Shown one piece after another: positions 55,814 through 64,000 of a stretch of DNA of 64,000 nt. Source of the stretch: Granulicella mallensis MP5ACTX8 (GTDB lineage Bacteria > Acidobacteriota > Terriglobia > Terriglobales > Acidobacteriaceae); assembly GCF_000178955.2 (NCBI RefSeq), contig NC_016631.1, positions 4,340,001 through 4,404,000 on the forward strand. Direction: 5' to 3'. Numbering within the stretch: the stretch's first letter is position 1; each line of letters opens with the position of its first letter. The position numbers were made by a program, and so were the translations under genes. A model generated the notes under the pieces. That model was not told where the DNA came from, ran no database searches, and saw only the letters and a program-made list of their open reading frames with translations.

Positions 55814-57178
55814 ATGTCAAGACGATATCTTGCTGTAGGAATCTTCATCATTGCCGGCGCAACCTTGTTCGCTCTTGGGATCTTCCTTATTGGGAATCGT
55901 CATGAAGCTTTTTCGCGCCACGTGCTGTTATATACGGAGTTTGCCGATCTCGATGGCATAGCCAAGGGTTCGAAGGTGCAAGTAGCGGGCATGGATGCCG
56001 GCCAAGTGACGAAGATCGACATTCCTAACTCCCCGAGTGGTCATTTTCGCGTCCAGATGAAGGTCAACGAATCGCTTCACGGCCTGGTTCGGACCGACTC
56101 CGTCGTCACGGTCGATACAGAGGGCGTGGTGGGCGATACTTTTCTGACAATTCATTCTGGATCCCCGGTTGCGGCGATCGCGCAATCGGATTCGGTGCTG
56201 CAAAGCAAGTCTCCCGTAAGCATCTCCGACCTGCTGACTCATGGTCTCGGGGTCATGAATGATGCGGATGCAACGATAAAGCAGGTAGGAGGCAAGCTGG
56301 GCGTTACGCTGGACAGCGCCAATGGCGCAGTGGGTAACGCAAACGACCTGCTCGTAGGCCTTAAACAGGGTCGCGGGCCAGCCGGGATGCTTCTCCGGGA
56401 TGAGAAGATGGCAGGTCAGATCCGAGAGAGCATGTCGAACGTGCAGGCGACAACTTCGAACCTCAACCAGGCTTCGGGCCGTGTCAACAGCCTCGTTGCA
56501 GACGTTCAGCAGCGGCAACTACCGCAGAAGCTTGATGACACGATGACGGAAATTCATTCCGCTTCCACTCGGGCTGATGCGAGCATTCAACAGGTCCAGC
56601 AAAGCCTGACCCAGGCCCTTGGCCCCGATGCAAACGGTGTCACGGCGGGCCAAAACATCAGCGAAGCTCTGACTAATGTCAACGCTGCGACAGGCAACAT
56701 GGCCGAAGATACCGAGGCACTCAAACACAACTTCTTCTTCAAAGGCTTCTTCAATCATCGTGGATATTACACACTGAGCAGTCTTTCCCCTCAGGAATAC
56801 AGGCGCAGTAAGCTCTTCGGAAATAGCCAGAGCCCGCGCACCTGGCTGCAGGCCGACGCATTGTTTCAGCATGGGCCACATGGTACGGAGGAATTGAGCG
56901 TAGACGGAAAACGTGCGATCGACGCTGCTGTTACCTCACTGGGAGACGCGATCTTCACGCACCCTATTGTGATCGAGGGATATTCTGATGCCGCAGCGTC
57001 AGCCGATGCTCTTTCCTGGTCCTACGCTCGCGCACAGATCGTTCGAAACTACCTCGAGGCACGCTACCCCTTCACCACAAAGAATGTAGGCGTGATGCCC
57101 TTGAGCTCAACTCCGCCACCGGGACTGGGGCATGATCATTGGTCCGGTGTATGCATCCTGATCGCCGAGAAGAAATAG
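55814..57178 (+). CDS. mlaD: MlaD-type MCE protein fused to an OmpA-like domain
   Basis: 454 residues. One N-terminal membrane anchor (about 6-27), an MCE domain (about 36-117, GIAKGSKVQVAGMDAGQVTKI), then a long helical stretch of Asn, Gln and Ser-rich coiled-coil type (about 150-310), as in tunnel-forming MCE proteins. The last 98 residues (357-454) look like an OmpA/MotB peptidoglycan-binding domain: VDGKRAIDAAVTSLGD, IEGYSDAAASADALSWSYARAQIV, in place of the usual GHTD and LSxxRA. Such a fusion could tie the lipid tunnel to the cell wall. No mlaB or mlaC gene is nearby. Confidence 0.88.
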   Translation: MSRRYLAVGIFIIAGATLFALGIFLIGNRHEAFSRHVLLYTEFADLDGIAKGSKVQVAGMDAGQVTKIDIPNSPSGHFRVQMKVNESLHGLVRTDSVVTVDTEGVVGDTFLTIHSGSPVAAIAQSDSVLQSKSPVSISDLLTHGLGVMNDADATIKQVGGKLGVTLDSANGAVGNANDLLVGLKQGRGPAGMLLRDEKMAGQIRESMSNVQATTSNLNQASGRVNSLVADVQQRQLPQKLDDTMTEIHSASTRADASIQQVQQSLTQALGPDANGVTAGQNISEALTNVNAATGNMAEDTEALKHNFFFKGFFNHRGYYTLSSLSPQEYRRSKLFGNSQSPRTWLQADALFQHGPHGTEELSVDGKRAIDAAVTSLGDAIFTHPIVIEGYSDAAASADALSWSYARAQIVRNYLEARYPFTTKNVGVMPLSSTPPPGLGHDHWSGVCILIAEKK

Positions 57179-57190
57179 GCGGTTCGGCTC

Positions 57191-57379
57191 CGCAATCACG
57201 AGCGTTCTACATCTGGAGAAGAGGAACAAGTTCGGGCCGAGCTGAATGCCAAACAGCCGGTAGGCAGGCTGGGGAAGCCCAGCGAGATTGCGGCTCTTGT
57301 TCGCTATCTTTGCGCTCCGGAAGCTGATTTCATGCACAGGACCGCATTGGCAATCGATAGCGGATGGACGGCGGCATAG
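57191..57379 (+). pseudogene. C-terminal fragment of a short-chain dehydrogenase
   Basis: One plus-strand frame ends in VGRLGKPSEIAALVRYLC, then ALAIDSGWTAA and stop at 57377-57379, the standard C-terminus of classical SDR enzymes. There is no start, no cofactor motif and only some 60 codons, so it is a remnant beside the mla genes. It is unlike the SDR genes at 18622 and 59298. Confidence 0.7.
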
Positions 57380-57474
57380 GAATCGTAACGTTAGCCACCA
57401 ATCTGGTTTGTCAGAGCGGTATCATCGTCTACTCTGCGTAGCTCAATCGCCATCTGATTTGGACCGCGTGTGCT

Positions 57475-59133
57475 CTAGTGAACAGCATCCCGCGAAGGGC
57501 GATCATACAAAGGAAGTGTGTGAAGCCGGATGCGCACGACGTCCTTGTTATCGCTCTTGAACCTTAGCCCACGATCCGTCTGATCTCCGTTCCAATTGCG
57601 TGAGCTCTGCCACGCGCCACCCACATATTGGCCCTGCTCCGCACTCAGGATCTCAAGTTGCTCGTTGCGCGGAGCCGCACTCGCCGCGGTCGTCGCAACG
57701 AAGGTAATGCTTGCATCGAATCCGGTGACGAGGAAGTCGAGCGGCCCGAGCTGCGCTACGATGACGCGTCCACTCGCATCCAGCGTGCCTGGTGGCACTT
57801 CACCATCGCGCTGCGGAAACCCATATGAGACCACGGCATCGACTCCGGCAAAATGGATGCGCGCCACCGGCTCGCCCTTTTGCTCCACAGCCGTCTGTAC
57901 CTTGCCTTCGAGGTTCAGTTTCGCGATCTGCTCTTCAATTGGGCCGAGCAGTGCGAAGTTCTCCGAGAGAAAAGCGGGGATCTTTCGGTCACTGATCGTC
58001 CAATTCGTATAGTCAACTCCGAACGGCGAAAATCCAATAGCTCCATGACCCAGGGCGTAGAAGAAGTTCGGACCAAAATCGCGGCCCAGGTGTGTCTCCG
58101 GAATGAAGAGTGCATTGTCCGGCCTGGCATAGCTTGCAACGACCCGGTGGAACAGGGCACGATCGTCCGAGTAAAAATCCGGACCGAGCAGATCGATCGA
58201 CGGCGCAGCAGCCTTCCAGATATCGATGTTTTCCTGCTGCGGTCCCCCGCTTGGGTATTCCTGGCCGGGGCTTGGGTGGTCGCGGTTCTCGAGCGCATGC
58301 ACGGGATAGGTAATCCAGACATTGCAGTACATCGGTAACGCATACTCCGCTTTGCCAGCCGCTGCGACCTGATTGATGTAGTGTGCCGTCGCATACGCCG
58401 CGAAACGCTCATCCGCATCGGCGCCATATACCTGGGACCAGGTTCCAGACCCGGCGTGCAGAACCTGGGGCACACTCCCCGCGAACTCTTTGTTCGCCGC
58501 CGCTGAGAAGTCCCGCACCGAACCCACTGATCCCGACTCGTTTTCAACCTGCATCATGATGACGGTATGCTCGCTCCCATCGATTTCACGAAGATGATGC
58601 ATCAGCGCGGCAAAGGCATGCCGGTCAGCTTCGAGAGTAGCTGCCGAATGAGGAGACATCACATCCAGCACCTTGCCGTAGGCGTTCAGCTCTCGCGGAT
58701 ACTTAGCGGGATTCGTCTTAACCCACTCCGGTACATAGTGCATCTGCCCGTTCTTCCAGGTGCCAAACCAAAGCAGGACGAGATGCAGATGATGTTCACG
58801 AGCGCCATGGACGAGAAGATCGACGTTTGAGAAATCAAACGTTTTCTCGTGCGCCTCCATCTGCTCCCAATAAACGGGTGCCTCGACCGTATTGACGTGC
58901 AGGTCCTCTAACGCAGGCCAGACATCCGGCAAGGTCGACGCCCAGGAGCTCGAATTATTGATCTGTGCACCAAGCATCAGGTAAGGCTTGCCGTCTACGA
59001 CCAGAGCATAGTGCCCGTCCTGCCTCTGCAGGTGCGGCAACTGCGACTCAGCTCCGATGGGCGATTGAGCCTGTCCAGTCCCAACGATGAGAAGCGCCGC
59101 GAGGATCGCACAACTAGCTGACAAACGACTCAT
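57475..59133 (-). CDS. GH35-like (DUF5597) secreted beta-galactosidase-type hydrolase
   Basis: 552 residues from the ATG at 59133, six bases after aggagg. Signal peptide to GTGQAQ. The barrel has MMQVENESGSVG with probable acid/base Glu199 and ALFIPETHLG with probable nucleophile Glu346, and the family's VEAPVYWEQMEAHEKTFDFS. A C-terminal DUF5597-type domain (about 380-550) follows. Relatives in Caulobacter and Xanthomonas are beta-galactosidases of xyloglucan or galactan use. It stands alone, not beside the GH35 at 27932, from which it differs in sequence. Confidence 0.85.
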   Translation of the reverse strand: MSRLSASCAILAALLIVGTGQAQSPIGAESQLPHLQRQDGHYALVVDGKPYLMLGAQINNSSSWASTLPDVWPALEDLHVNTVEAPVYWEQMEAHEKTFDFSNVDLLVHGAREHHLHLVLLWFGTWKNGQMHYVPEWVKTNPAKYPRELNAYGKVLDVMSPHSAATLEADRHAFAALMHHLREIDGSEHTVIMMQVENESGSVGSVRDFSAAANKEFAGSVPQVLHAGSGTWSQVYGADADERFAAYATAHYINQVAAAGKAEYALPMYCNVWITYPVHALENRDHPSPGQEYPSGGPQQENIDIWKAAAPSIDLLGPDFYSDDRALFHRVVASYARPDNALFIPETHLGRDFGPNFFYALGHGAIGFSPFGVDYTNWTISDRKIPAFLSENFALLGPIEEQIAKLNLEGKVQTAVEQKGEPVARIHFAGVDAVVSYGFPQRDGEVPPGTLDASGRVIVAQLGPLDFLVTGFDASITFVATTAASAAPRNEQLEILSAEQGQYVGGAWQSSRNWNGDQTDRGLRFKSDNKDVVRIRLHTLPLYDRPSRDAVH

Positions 59134-59297
59134 GAACAACCTCCTGATACCACCTCGGGAAAGATGCGCTCTTCACAAGGCAAGGTCTCTTTGCTAAAAC
59201 CAATGGACCCATTGTGCCACTTCTTCCTGGCAATCGGAGCTATTACTCTGAATCGATGCAACTCTGCCGCAACAACGCCAGGGGCAACTGCTTGCCG

Positions 59298-60296
59298 TTA
59301 GACATTGTTGGCGCTGTCACCACCCGTTACATCGTAGGTTGCGCCTGAGACCATTCGCGCCGCATCAGACGCGAGAAACACGACGACGGGCGCCATCTCT
59401 GCCGGATCGATCCATGGCACACCCAGAATAGATTTGCTCTGCAGCACCTTCCGGGCCGCTTCTTCGTCGACGGCCTTGTCGCCGGTTGGCGTGCGTCCCG
59501 CCACCTGCAACGCTTGCGCATATCGTTCCTCGTGGCGTGTGAGCGGTGTATCGATGAGTCCTGGAACAAGGCAGTTCACCGTAATGCCATGCCGGCCCAG
59601 CTCCATCGCCGCAGACTTCATCAAGCCGATGATCCCCCACTTCGACGCCGAATAGGCCGAACCGTTCAATGTGCCGTGTCGTCCCTGAGTTGATGTCGTC
59701 ATGATGATCCGGCCGTGGTTCTGCTGCACCATATACGGCGCAAAGGCACGGAGAGCGTTAGCAGTGCCCGTCAGATTGACGTCGATCTGGATGTGCCAAT
59801 CAGCATTTTCCATCTCCAGCAACGGACGGAATGCCTGGATACCAGCGTTGGCAAACAAGATGTCAATGTGGCCAAACTCAGTGTTGATCTTCTCTGCGGC
59901 TATCCGCAGTGCGGGAAGATCGCGCTGGTCCAGCACAAAGCTCCTCCATTGGACACCTTCGCTCTTGACCATTTCACCAGTTTGATCAAGTTCGGCACGG
60001 CTGGCAGGTTCCACTCCCGAACGCGGATCGACAACAGCGCAGATGTCGATTCCAACCACATTCGCTCCACTACGCGCCAAGGCAACGGCTGCTGCGCGCC
60101 CAATCCCGCGTGCCGCCCCAGTTACTACGGCTACTCTCCCCTTGAGAATCTGTCCCCAAGGATCTGTCTTCGCCTGTGTCATCTGTCCCTCCATATTTCC
60201 TGTCAGTGAAACCGCGCTCAGCGCTGCTGAGCCAGCTAGAAAGAACCTGCGCGATACGATCGCCTTCGCTGTCTCTTGCTTTCCATTTGATTGCAT
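59298..60296 (-). CDS. Tat-exported short-chain dehydrogenase
   Basis: 332 residues from the ATG at 60296, with gggaggtg upstream. A Tat signal, VSRRFFLAGSAALSAVSLTG, precedes a complete classical SDR: TGAARGIG for the cofactor, ANAG, catalytic Ser and SAYSASK, and a normal C-terminus (ASDAARMVSGATYDVTGGD). Export of a dinucleotide-dependent enzyme is rare, because NAD(P) is not available in the periplasm; glucose-fructose oxidoreductase is the known example and keeps its NADP bound. GVDI-type Asp after the second strand (VVGIDICA) points to NAD. It is downstream of the AraC gene on the same strand. Confidence 0.83.
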   Translation of the reverse strand: MQSNGKQETAKAIVSRRFFLAGSAALSAVSLTGNMEGQMTQAKTDPWGQILKGRVAVVTGAARGIGRAAAVALARSGANVVGIDICAVVDPRSGVEPASRAELDQTGEMVKSEGVQWRSFVLDQRDLPALRIAAEKINTEFGHIDILFANAGIQAFRPLLEMENADWHIQIDVNLTGTANALRAFAPYMVQQNHGRIIMTTSTQGRHGTLNGSAYSASKWGIIGLMKSAAMELGRHGITVNCLVPGLIDTPLTRHEERYAQALQVAGRTPTGDKAVDEEAARKVLQSKSILGVPWIDPAEMAPVVVFLASDAARMVSGATYDVTGGDSANNV

Positions 60297-60428
60297 GAAC
60301 ACCTCCCCTGTCTTTCATTAACAGTTTGGGCGAGCAGAGACTGCTTAGCTTTCTCGAATAGCCGGTAATTTTGGATTTTTCAGGTGTAGTTGTCACGCTA
60401 TCCACAGGAGGTGACCTCGAAGTACTAA

Positions 60429-61322
60429 CTACGATGGAGAAGCAGTGAGTGATGAGCGGAAGCGCCCCGGCGTCATACCGACCAGCTTGCGAAAGGTCGT
60501 AATGAACTGGCTCTGGCTGGAGAAGCCACATTGCATTGATATCTCGATGAGCGGCACATCGGCCTTCTTCAGAAGCTCCTGAGCGCAGGCGATGCGGCGA
60601 TGGTTGACGTATTGATGCGGCGTAAATCCGGTAGACTCGCGAAATAGGACCGCGAAGTGTTGCGGGCTCAATCCGACGACGCCCGCAAGCGATTGAAGCG
60701 AAAGATCGCGTTCCAGATCAGCTTCGATATATTCTCGGACGCGTCGTTCGCGGGTGGGCCCTAAGCCTCCGGTCGCATAAGCCGCCTCGCCCTTCCGTAC
60801 GGAGTAGGCGCGGAGTAGGCGTACGCAGAGAGTCATGACCGCTGCGCTCGCTACCGCAGCATTCAGATGTCCACCCTCTGATTCCAGATAAAGCGAACGA
60901 GCAAGTTCCTCGATCAACAGGTCTCGGACCAGATAGGTGGATTGAAGTTCTAGGGAATCCTGCTGCAAGATATCAGAGGCAAGACGCAACAGAAACTCTT
61001 CACGGATATAGATGTGAATCAACGCCGCTCGCCGCTGCCAGAGTGTCTTGTGCGGAACGCGCGCAGGAATCACGCTGACTGCGTTTCCGATAAATTCCTT
61101 GGTTTGGCGAAGCTTTCCCGTTGCACGCCACTCCGCGTGCATATGCGCTGGCTCAAGCCCCACAGTTACCTGCACGCAGTCGTGCACATGCTCCTGCCAC
61201 GTACTGCGCGGCTGTTTCGCCGCGTAAACGCTAAAGCCTTCTCCATCAAACCAGAAGTGATCTTCGGGCAGCGGTTCATTCGCTCCCACCAGAATCATTC
61301 GTTCCTGCGATGGCTGTGTCAC
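60429..61322 (-). CDS. AraC-family regulator with cupin-like N-terminus
   Basis: 297 residues from a GTG at 61322 (an ATG eight codons in is equally possible). A cupin-like sensing half (EHVHDCVQVTVGLEP, ARVPHKTLW) is followed by two helix-turn-helix motifs (LSLQSLAGVVGLSPQHFAVLFRES, PLIEISMQCGFSSQSQFITTFRKL). It is divergent from the bicupin gene (158-base gap) and lies before the exported SDR, either of which may be its target. Confidence 0.88.
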   Translation of the reverse strand: MTQPSQERMILVGANEPLPEDHFWFDGEGFSVYAAKQPRSTWQEHVHDCVQVTVGLEPAHMHAEWRATGKLRQTKEFIGNAVSVIPARVPHKTLWQRRAALIHIYIREEFLLRLASDILQQDSLELQSTYLVRDLLIEELARSLYLESEGGHLNAAVASAAVMTLCVRLLRAYSVRKGEAAYATGGLGPTRERRVREYIEADLERDLSLQSLAGVVGLSPQHFAVLFRESTGFTPHQYVNHRRIACAQELLKKADVPLIEISMQCGFSSQSQFITTFRKLVGMTPGRFRSSLTASPS

Positions 61323-61480
61323 GCGTTCGATCGGCTCCTAACTCGCCGGATGATCTCAGTCTAAAGAATCCAAAAGTCCCGGAAGAACCAAAGATACAGG
61401 ATCATTCGGCCAAAGCCACACTGTATCTGACGTTGGCCGAAGCGACCAACGACTGCACTTCGTGGTGAAAGGAGAAACAC

Positions 61481-62425
61481 ATGAATACCGCAATTTCCGC
61501 AAAGGTGATTCCAGCTACTGCTCTCACGCAGGATGCCGAGATCTTTGAGTACAGTAAAGCAGCCGATCCGATCTCTTCCGGGGCGACGCCACGCATCCCA
61601 GTCAGGACGTTCTCGAGTGAACTCTATGCTTCCGGCACAACACGTATGGTTCCACTCGATCTGAGCAAAGAATTGAAGACCCACTATTCTGCGACAGGCC
61701 CGAGTGTTCTGGCGAGCTTTGTTCGCATCGAGGCTGGCGAGTCGATCACCACTTCAGCCGATGCCACCAGCGAGTTCTTCTACGTTATCAAGGGCAACGG
61801 CCATACCGATACCGAGGAGGGCGCCATCGAATGGAACGAAGGCGCCATCTTCGTATTGCCTGGCATGGCTGCGGTACACCATGCTGATGCAGACACGGCC
61901 TTCTACATGGTTAACGATTCGCCGCTGCTCGCCTATCTTGGTGTAGAGAAGTCGAAAAGCCGTTTCAAGCCAACGCTGTACGCGCATGCCATAATCATGG
62001 CCGAGTTGGAGAGGGCCAAGAACGATCCAAACGCAGGCAAGCGCAGTCGCGTGAGCGTGCTGCTGGCAAACAAGAACTTCGACCAGACGTTAACCATCAC
62101 GCATACTCTGTGGTCCATGTTCGGCATTGTGCCTCCCGGGACGCGGCAGCTTCCACACCGTCATCAATCCGTTGCACTTGATTTTGCGGTAGAAGCGAAC
62201 TCCGGCGTATACACCCTGATCGGACCGGAACTGAATGCAGACGGCTCTATCAAAGACGCTATCCGCGTGGACTGGGTGAAGGGGGCCGCGTTCGTAACAC
62301 CAGCCGGTTACTGGCATGAACATGTTAACGAGTCCAATGCGGATGCCTATGTGATGCCCATTCAGGATGCTGGTTTGCACTCCTATCTGCGCACCCTCGA
62401 CATCCAGTTCTATCTCGAAGACTAA
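61481..62425 (+). CDS. Bicupin protein, gentisate-dioxygenase-like fold
   Basis: 314 residues, aaggag upstream, no signal peptide. Two cupin halves are visible: the first around ATSEFFYVIKGNGHTDTEEG with AAVHHADAD, the second around LPHRHQSVALDFAVEAN and FVTPAGYWHEHVNES, whose histidines would bind a metal. The arrangement recalls gentisate 1,2-dioxygenase and related bicupins, but the catalytic pattern is not close enough to assign a reaction. It is divergent from an AraC gene, so probably an inducible enzyme. Confidence 0.7.
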   Translation: MNTAISAKVIPATALTQDAEIFEYSKAADPISSGATPRIPVRTFSSELYASGTTRMVPLDLSKELKTHYSATGPSVLASFVRIEAGESITTSADATSEFFYVIKGNGHTDTEEGAIEWNEGAIFVLPGMAAVHHADADTAFYMVNDSPLLAYLGVEKSKSRFKPTLYAHAIIMAELERAKNDPNAGKRSRVSVLLANKNFDQTLTITHTLWSMFGIVPPGTRQLPHRHQSVALDFAVEANSGVYTLIGPELNADGSIKDAIRVDWVKGAAFVTPAGYWHEHVNESNADAYVMPIQDAGLHSYLRTLDIQFYLED

Positions 62426-62446
62426 TTCCGTTTCAGGTCTTCTGCT

Positions 62447-62474
62447 GCTGTGGGCCTATATCCAGGCCCACAGC
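62447..62474 (+). terminator. Terminator of the bicupin gene
   Basis: GCTGTGGGCCT at 62447-62457, six-base loop, complement AGGCCCACAGC at 62464-62474, then attttatt. It lies between convergent genes. Confidence 0.85.
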
Positions 62475-62535
62475 ATTTTATTCGTTCCATGAGGATCATC
62501 TGTTCCTTCGATTGTGTTCTTTCGCACCTACGGAT

Positions 62536-63006
62536 TCAGTATTCCGCCTTCTCCCCCTTTGCAGGAACTGAGGTCGGAACACCTGGAGTACCGGCATAGG
62601 TGATGAGCAATACGGTGGGTTCGTCACCCGACTCACCGCGATGCACATCGTCTACTGACTCCCCTACCGCTTGCCCCTGATAAACGACCTGAGTCTTGCC
62701 GCTGGCTTTGTCGTGCAGCGTAAGAGAGCCCGAAAGCACGTAGACGACATTTGGAGATGGATGCGTGTGCCATGGCAGGGCCGTGTGTGGTGCGATGGTC
62801 AGCTTGATCGTAGTGAGTTGCGGCTGGCCGGTGGGATAGTGCTTGTAAGGCTTGCCGTTCCACGATTGGGTTGTCTGCAACAGGATTTCGCGGTGCCCGC
62901 TGGCAACACTATTCCCGGGGGTTTGAGCGAGTACGGCCGTTAGAGCTGCTCCGGTGACGACAGCGGCAATTCCAATGCTGCGGTGTTTACAAATCATGTC
63001 GGTCAT
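62536..63006 (-). CDS. Small exported cupin protein
   Basis: 156 residues (an ATG three codons later is possible). A signal peptide (about 10-28, ending AVLAQ) is followed by one cupin domain: LPWHTHPSPNVVYVLSGSLTLHD with metal-type histidines and GESVDDVHRGES. Relatives are found with sugar or aromatic oxidation genes, and no reaction is known. It follows the sugar dehydrogenase gene by 14 bases and is probably co-transcribed with it. Confidence 0.75.
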   Translation of the reverse strand: MTDMICKHRSIGIAAVVTGAALTAVLAQTPGNSVASGHREILLQTTQSWNGKPYKHYPTGQPQLTTIKLTIAPHTALPWHTHPSPNVVYVLSGSLTLHDKASGKTQVVYQGQAVGESVDDVHRGESGDEPTVLLITYAGTPGVPTSVPAKGEKAEY

Positions 63007-63020
63007 CTTCTATAGCCTCG

Positions 63021-64000
63021 CTATTTTCCGGTGTAGGTGACGTGCCAGACAGAGCGGGAGCCATCGTCGGTAACGAACAAGCTACCGTCCTGGGCGATGG
63101 CGACGCCTACGGGACGTCCCCAGACCTGACCGTCTTTGGTGACGAAGCCGGTGAGGAAGTCTTCGTAGCTACCATCGGCGTGACCATTGTGCATCGGGAC
63201 GCGGATGACCTCGTAGCCGGCGCGGTTGGCTCTGTTCCAGGAGCCGTGCTCTGCGGCAAAAGCGTCGCCGTCATATTGCTCAGGGAACTGCTCTTTCCGG
63301 TCGGGATAAAAGACCATCTCGAGCGAGGCCATGTGGGGCTGGACGAGAACATCCGGAGTAATCACCTTAGAGGTGAGATCGACGCGATTGCAGGTTTTAG
63401 CCTCATCCGCGGTAAGTGCGGCCGCCTGCGGATTGGGGCCAGTGCCATTGGCACAGGGTTCCGGGAGGCGCGGATCCTGATGATTGCCCATATAGTACCA
63501 GGGCCAGCCGTAGAAGCCGCCTTCCTTGATCGAGGTGACGTAGTCGGGGACCAGATGATTGCCCAGATTGTCGCGTTCGTTGGTAGAGCACCACAGTTGA
63601 CCTGTATTGGGATTGATGGCTTCTCCGACGCAGTTGCGAATACCGGATGCATAGACCTTGATGAACTTTCCTTCGGGCGTGTATTCGAGTACATCAGCCC
63701 GATGGAACTCTTTTGGATGCGTGTCAGGATCATCGATATTTGAGCCTGAGCCCACGGAAACTAACATAGACTTGCCGTCTTTGGTGAAGACAACATCGCG
63801 AGTCCAATGACCTCCACCCATGAGCTGGGCATACCCAGGAATATTGGGAACGATCGTTTCAGTAGCACCCGTCGCGTGCAGATCTCCTGTGTGATAGGGG
63901 ATTCGTTGAATGGTAGTGGCATTGCCGACGTAGATATACTTTGGATTCTTAGCGGGATAGAACGCAATGCCAAAGGGATGATCGAGGCCGGTAGCGAATC
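63021..64000 (-). CDS. Sorbosone/PQQ-type sugar dehydrogenase, N-terminus beyond the window
   Basis: The frame is open to the right edge, with at least 326 residues. A six-bladed beta-propeller of the glucose/sorbosone dehydrogenase family is clear: GLDHPFGIAFYP, GGGHWTRDVVFTKDGKSML, GIRNCVGEAINPNTGQLW, GGFYGWPWYYMG, GSWNRANRAGYEVIRVP and WGRPVGVAIAQDGSLFVTDD. Such enzymes oxidise sugars with PQQ in the periplasm and pass electrons to the respiratory chain. A signal peptide would lie outside the window. Confidence 0.87.
   Translation of the reverse strand, partial: FATGLDHPFGIAFYPAKNPKYIYVGNATTIQRIPYHTGDLHATGATETIVPNIPGYAQLMGGGHWTRDVVFTKDGKSMLVSVGSGSNIDDPDTHPKEFHRADVLEYTPEGKFIKVYASGIRNCVGEAINPNTGQLWCSTNERDNLGNHLVPDYVTSIKEGGFYGWPWYYMGNHQDPRLPEPCANGTGPNPQAAALTADEAKTCNRVDLTSKVITPDVLVQPHMASLEMVFYPDRKEQFPEQYDGDAFAAEHGSWNRANRAGYEVIRVPMHNGHADGSYEDFLTGFVTKDGQVWGRPVGVAIAQDGSLFVTDDGSRSVWHVTYTGK

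Overview
The window looks like the chromosome of a soil acidobacterium, class Terriglobia (Granulicella, Terriglobus or Edaphobacter type). The grounds are moderately high GC, two very large outer-membrane receptors (about 1150-1210 residues) of the carboxypeptidase-regulatory-like plus TonB type that abound in that group, many secreted glycoside hydrolases, and an unusual number of Tat (twin-arginine) exported enzymes. I saw no rRNA, tRNA, CRISPR array, phage or intact insertion sequence. The genus is an inference.

Layout. 1-4671 (minus): the end-truncated GH38 alpha-mannosidase, a Tat multicopper oxidase and a purple-acid-phosphatase-like enzyme. 4967-8503: a divergent oxyR/katG pair with a recognisable OxyR operator. 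8575-16713: a complete malonate decarboxylase locus, mdcABCDEFGH on the minus strand with a divergent LysR gene (mdcR-like). 16861-20370: a small TetR-type unit (glycosyltransferase, short-chain dehydrogenase, TetR regulator) with two matching palindromic operators and a decayed duplicated block. 20619-24018: an AraC regulator, a Tat alkaline-phosphatase-superfamily protein and an unknown partner. 24084-34042: a polysaccharide-use locus (TonB receptor, GH35, GH29, GH3).

34085-53768 is the most interesting stretch. It holds two Tat-exported SelA/DgaE-like PLP enzymes, a Gfo/Idh oxidoreductase, an MFS sugar-acid-type transporter, a two-component pair, an exported RraA-like protein, an exported metal amidohydrolase, a Tat-exported RidA, a second TonB receptor, a berberine-bridge-type sugar oxidase and a Tat lactonase-like protein. 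A DUF3299 plus ABC transporter trio sits in the middle. An 18-bp element, TAGG-N8-CCTA, recurs in the intergenic regions before several of these genes. I propose an envelope-located pathway that oxidises (amino)sugars to sugar acids, deacylates and deaminates them outside the cytoplasm, and imports the product. This is inference from domains, export signals and gene order.

53974-57379: a CtaG remnant, a three-gene Mla-type lipid transporter (mlaE, mlaF and an MCE protein fused to an OmpA-like domain) and an SDR remnant. 57475-64000: a GH35-like hydrolase, a Tat-exported SDR, an AraC regulator divergent from a bicupin, a small exported cupin, and a sorbosone/PQQ-type sugar dehydrogenase that runs off the right edge.
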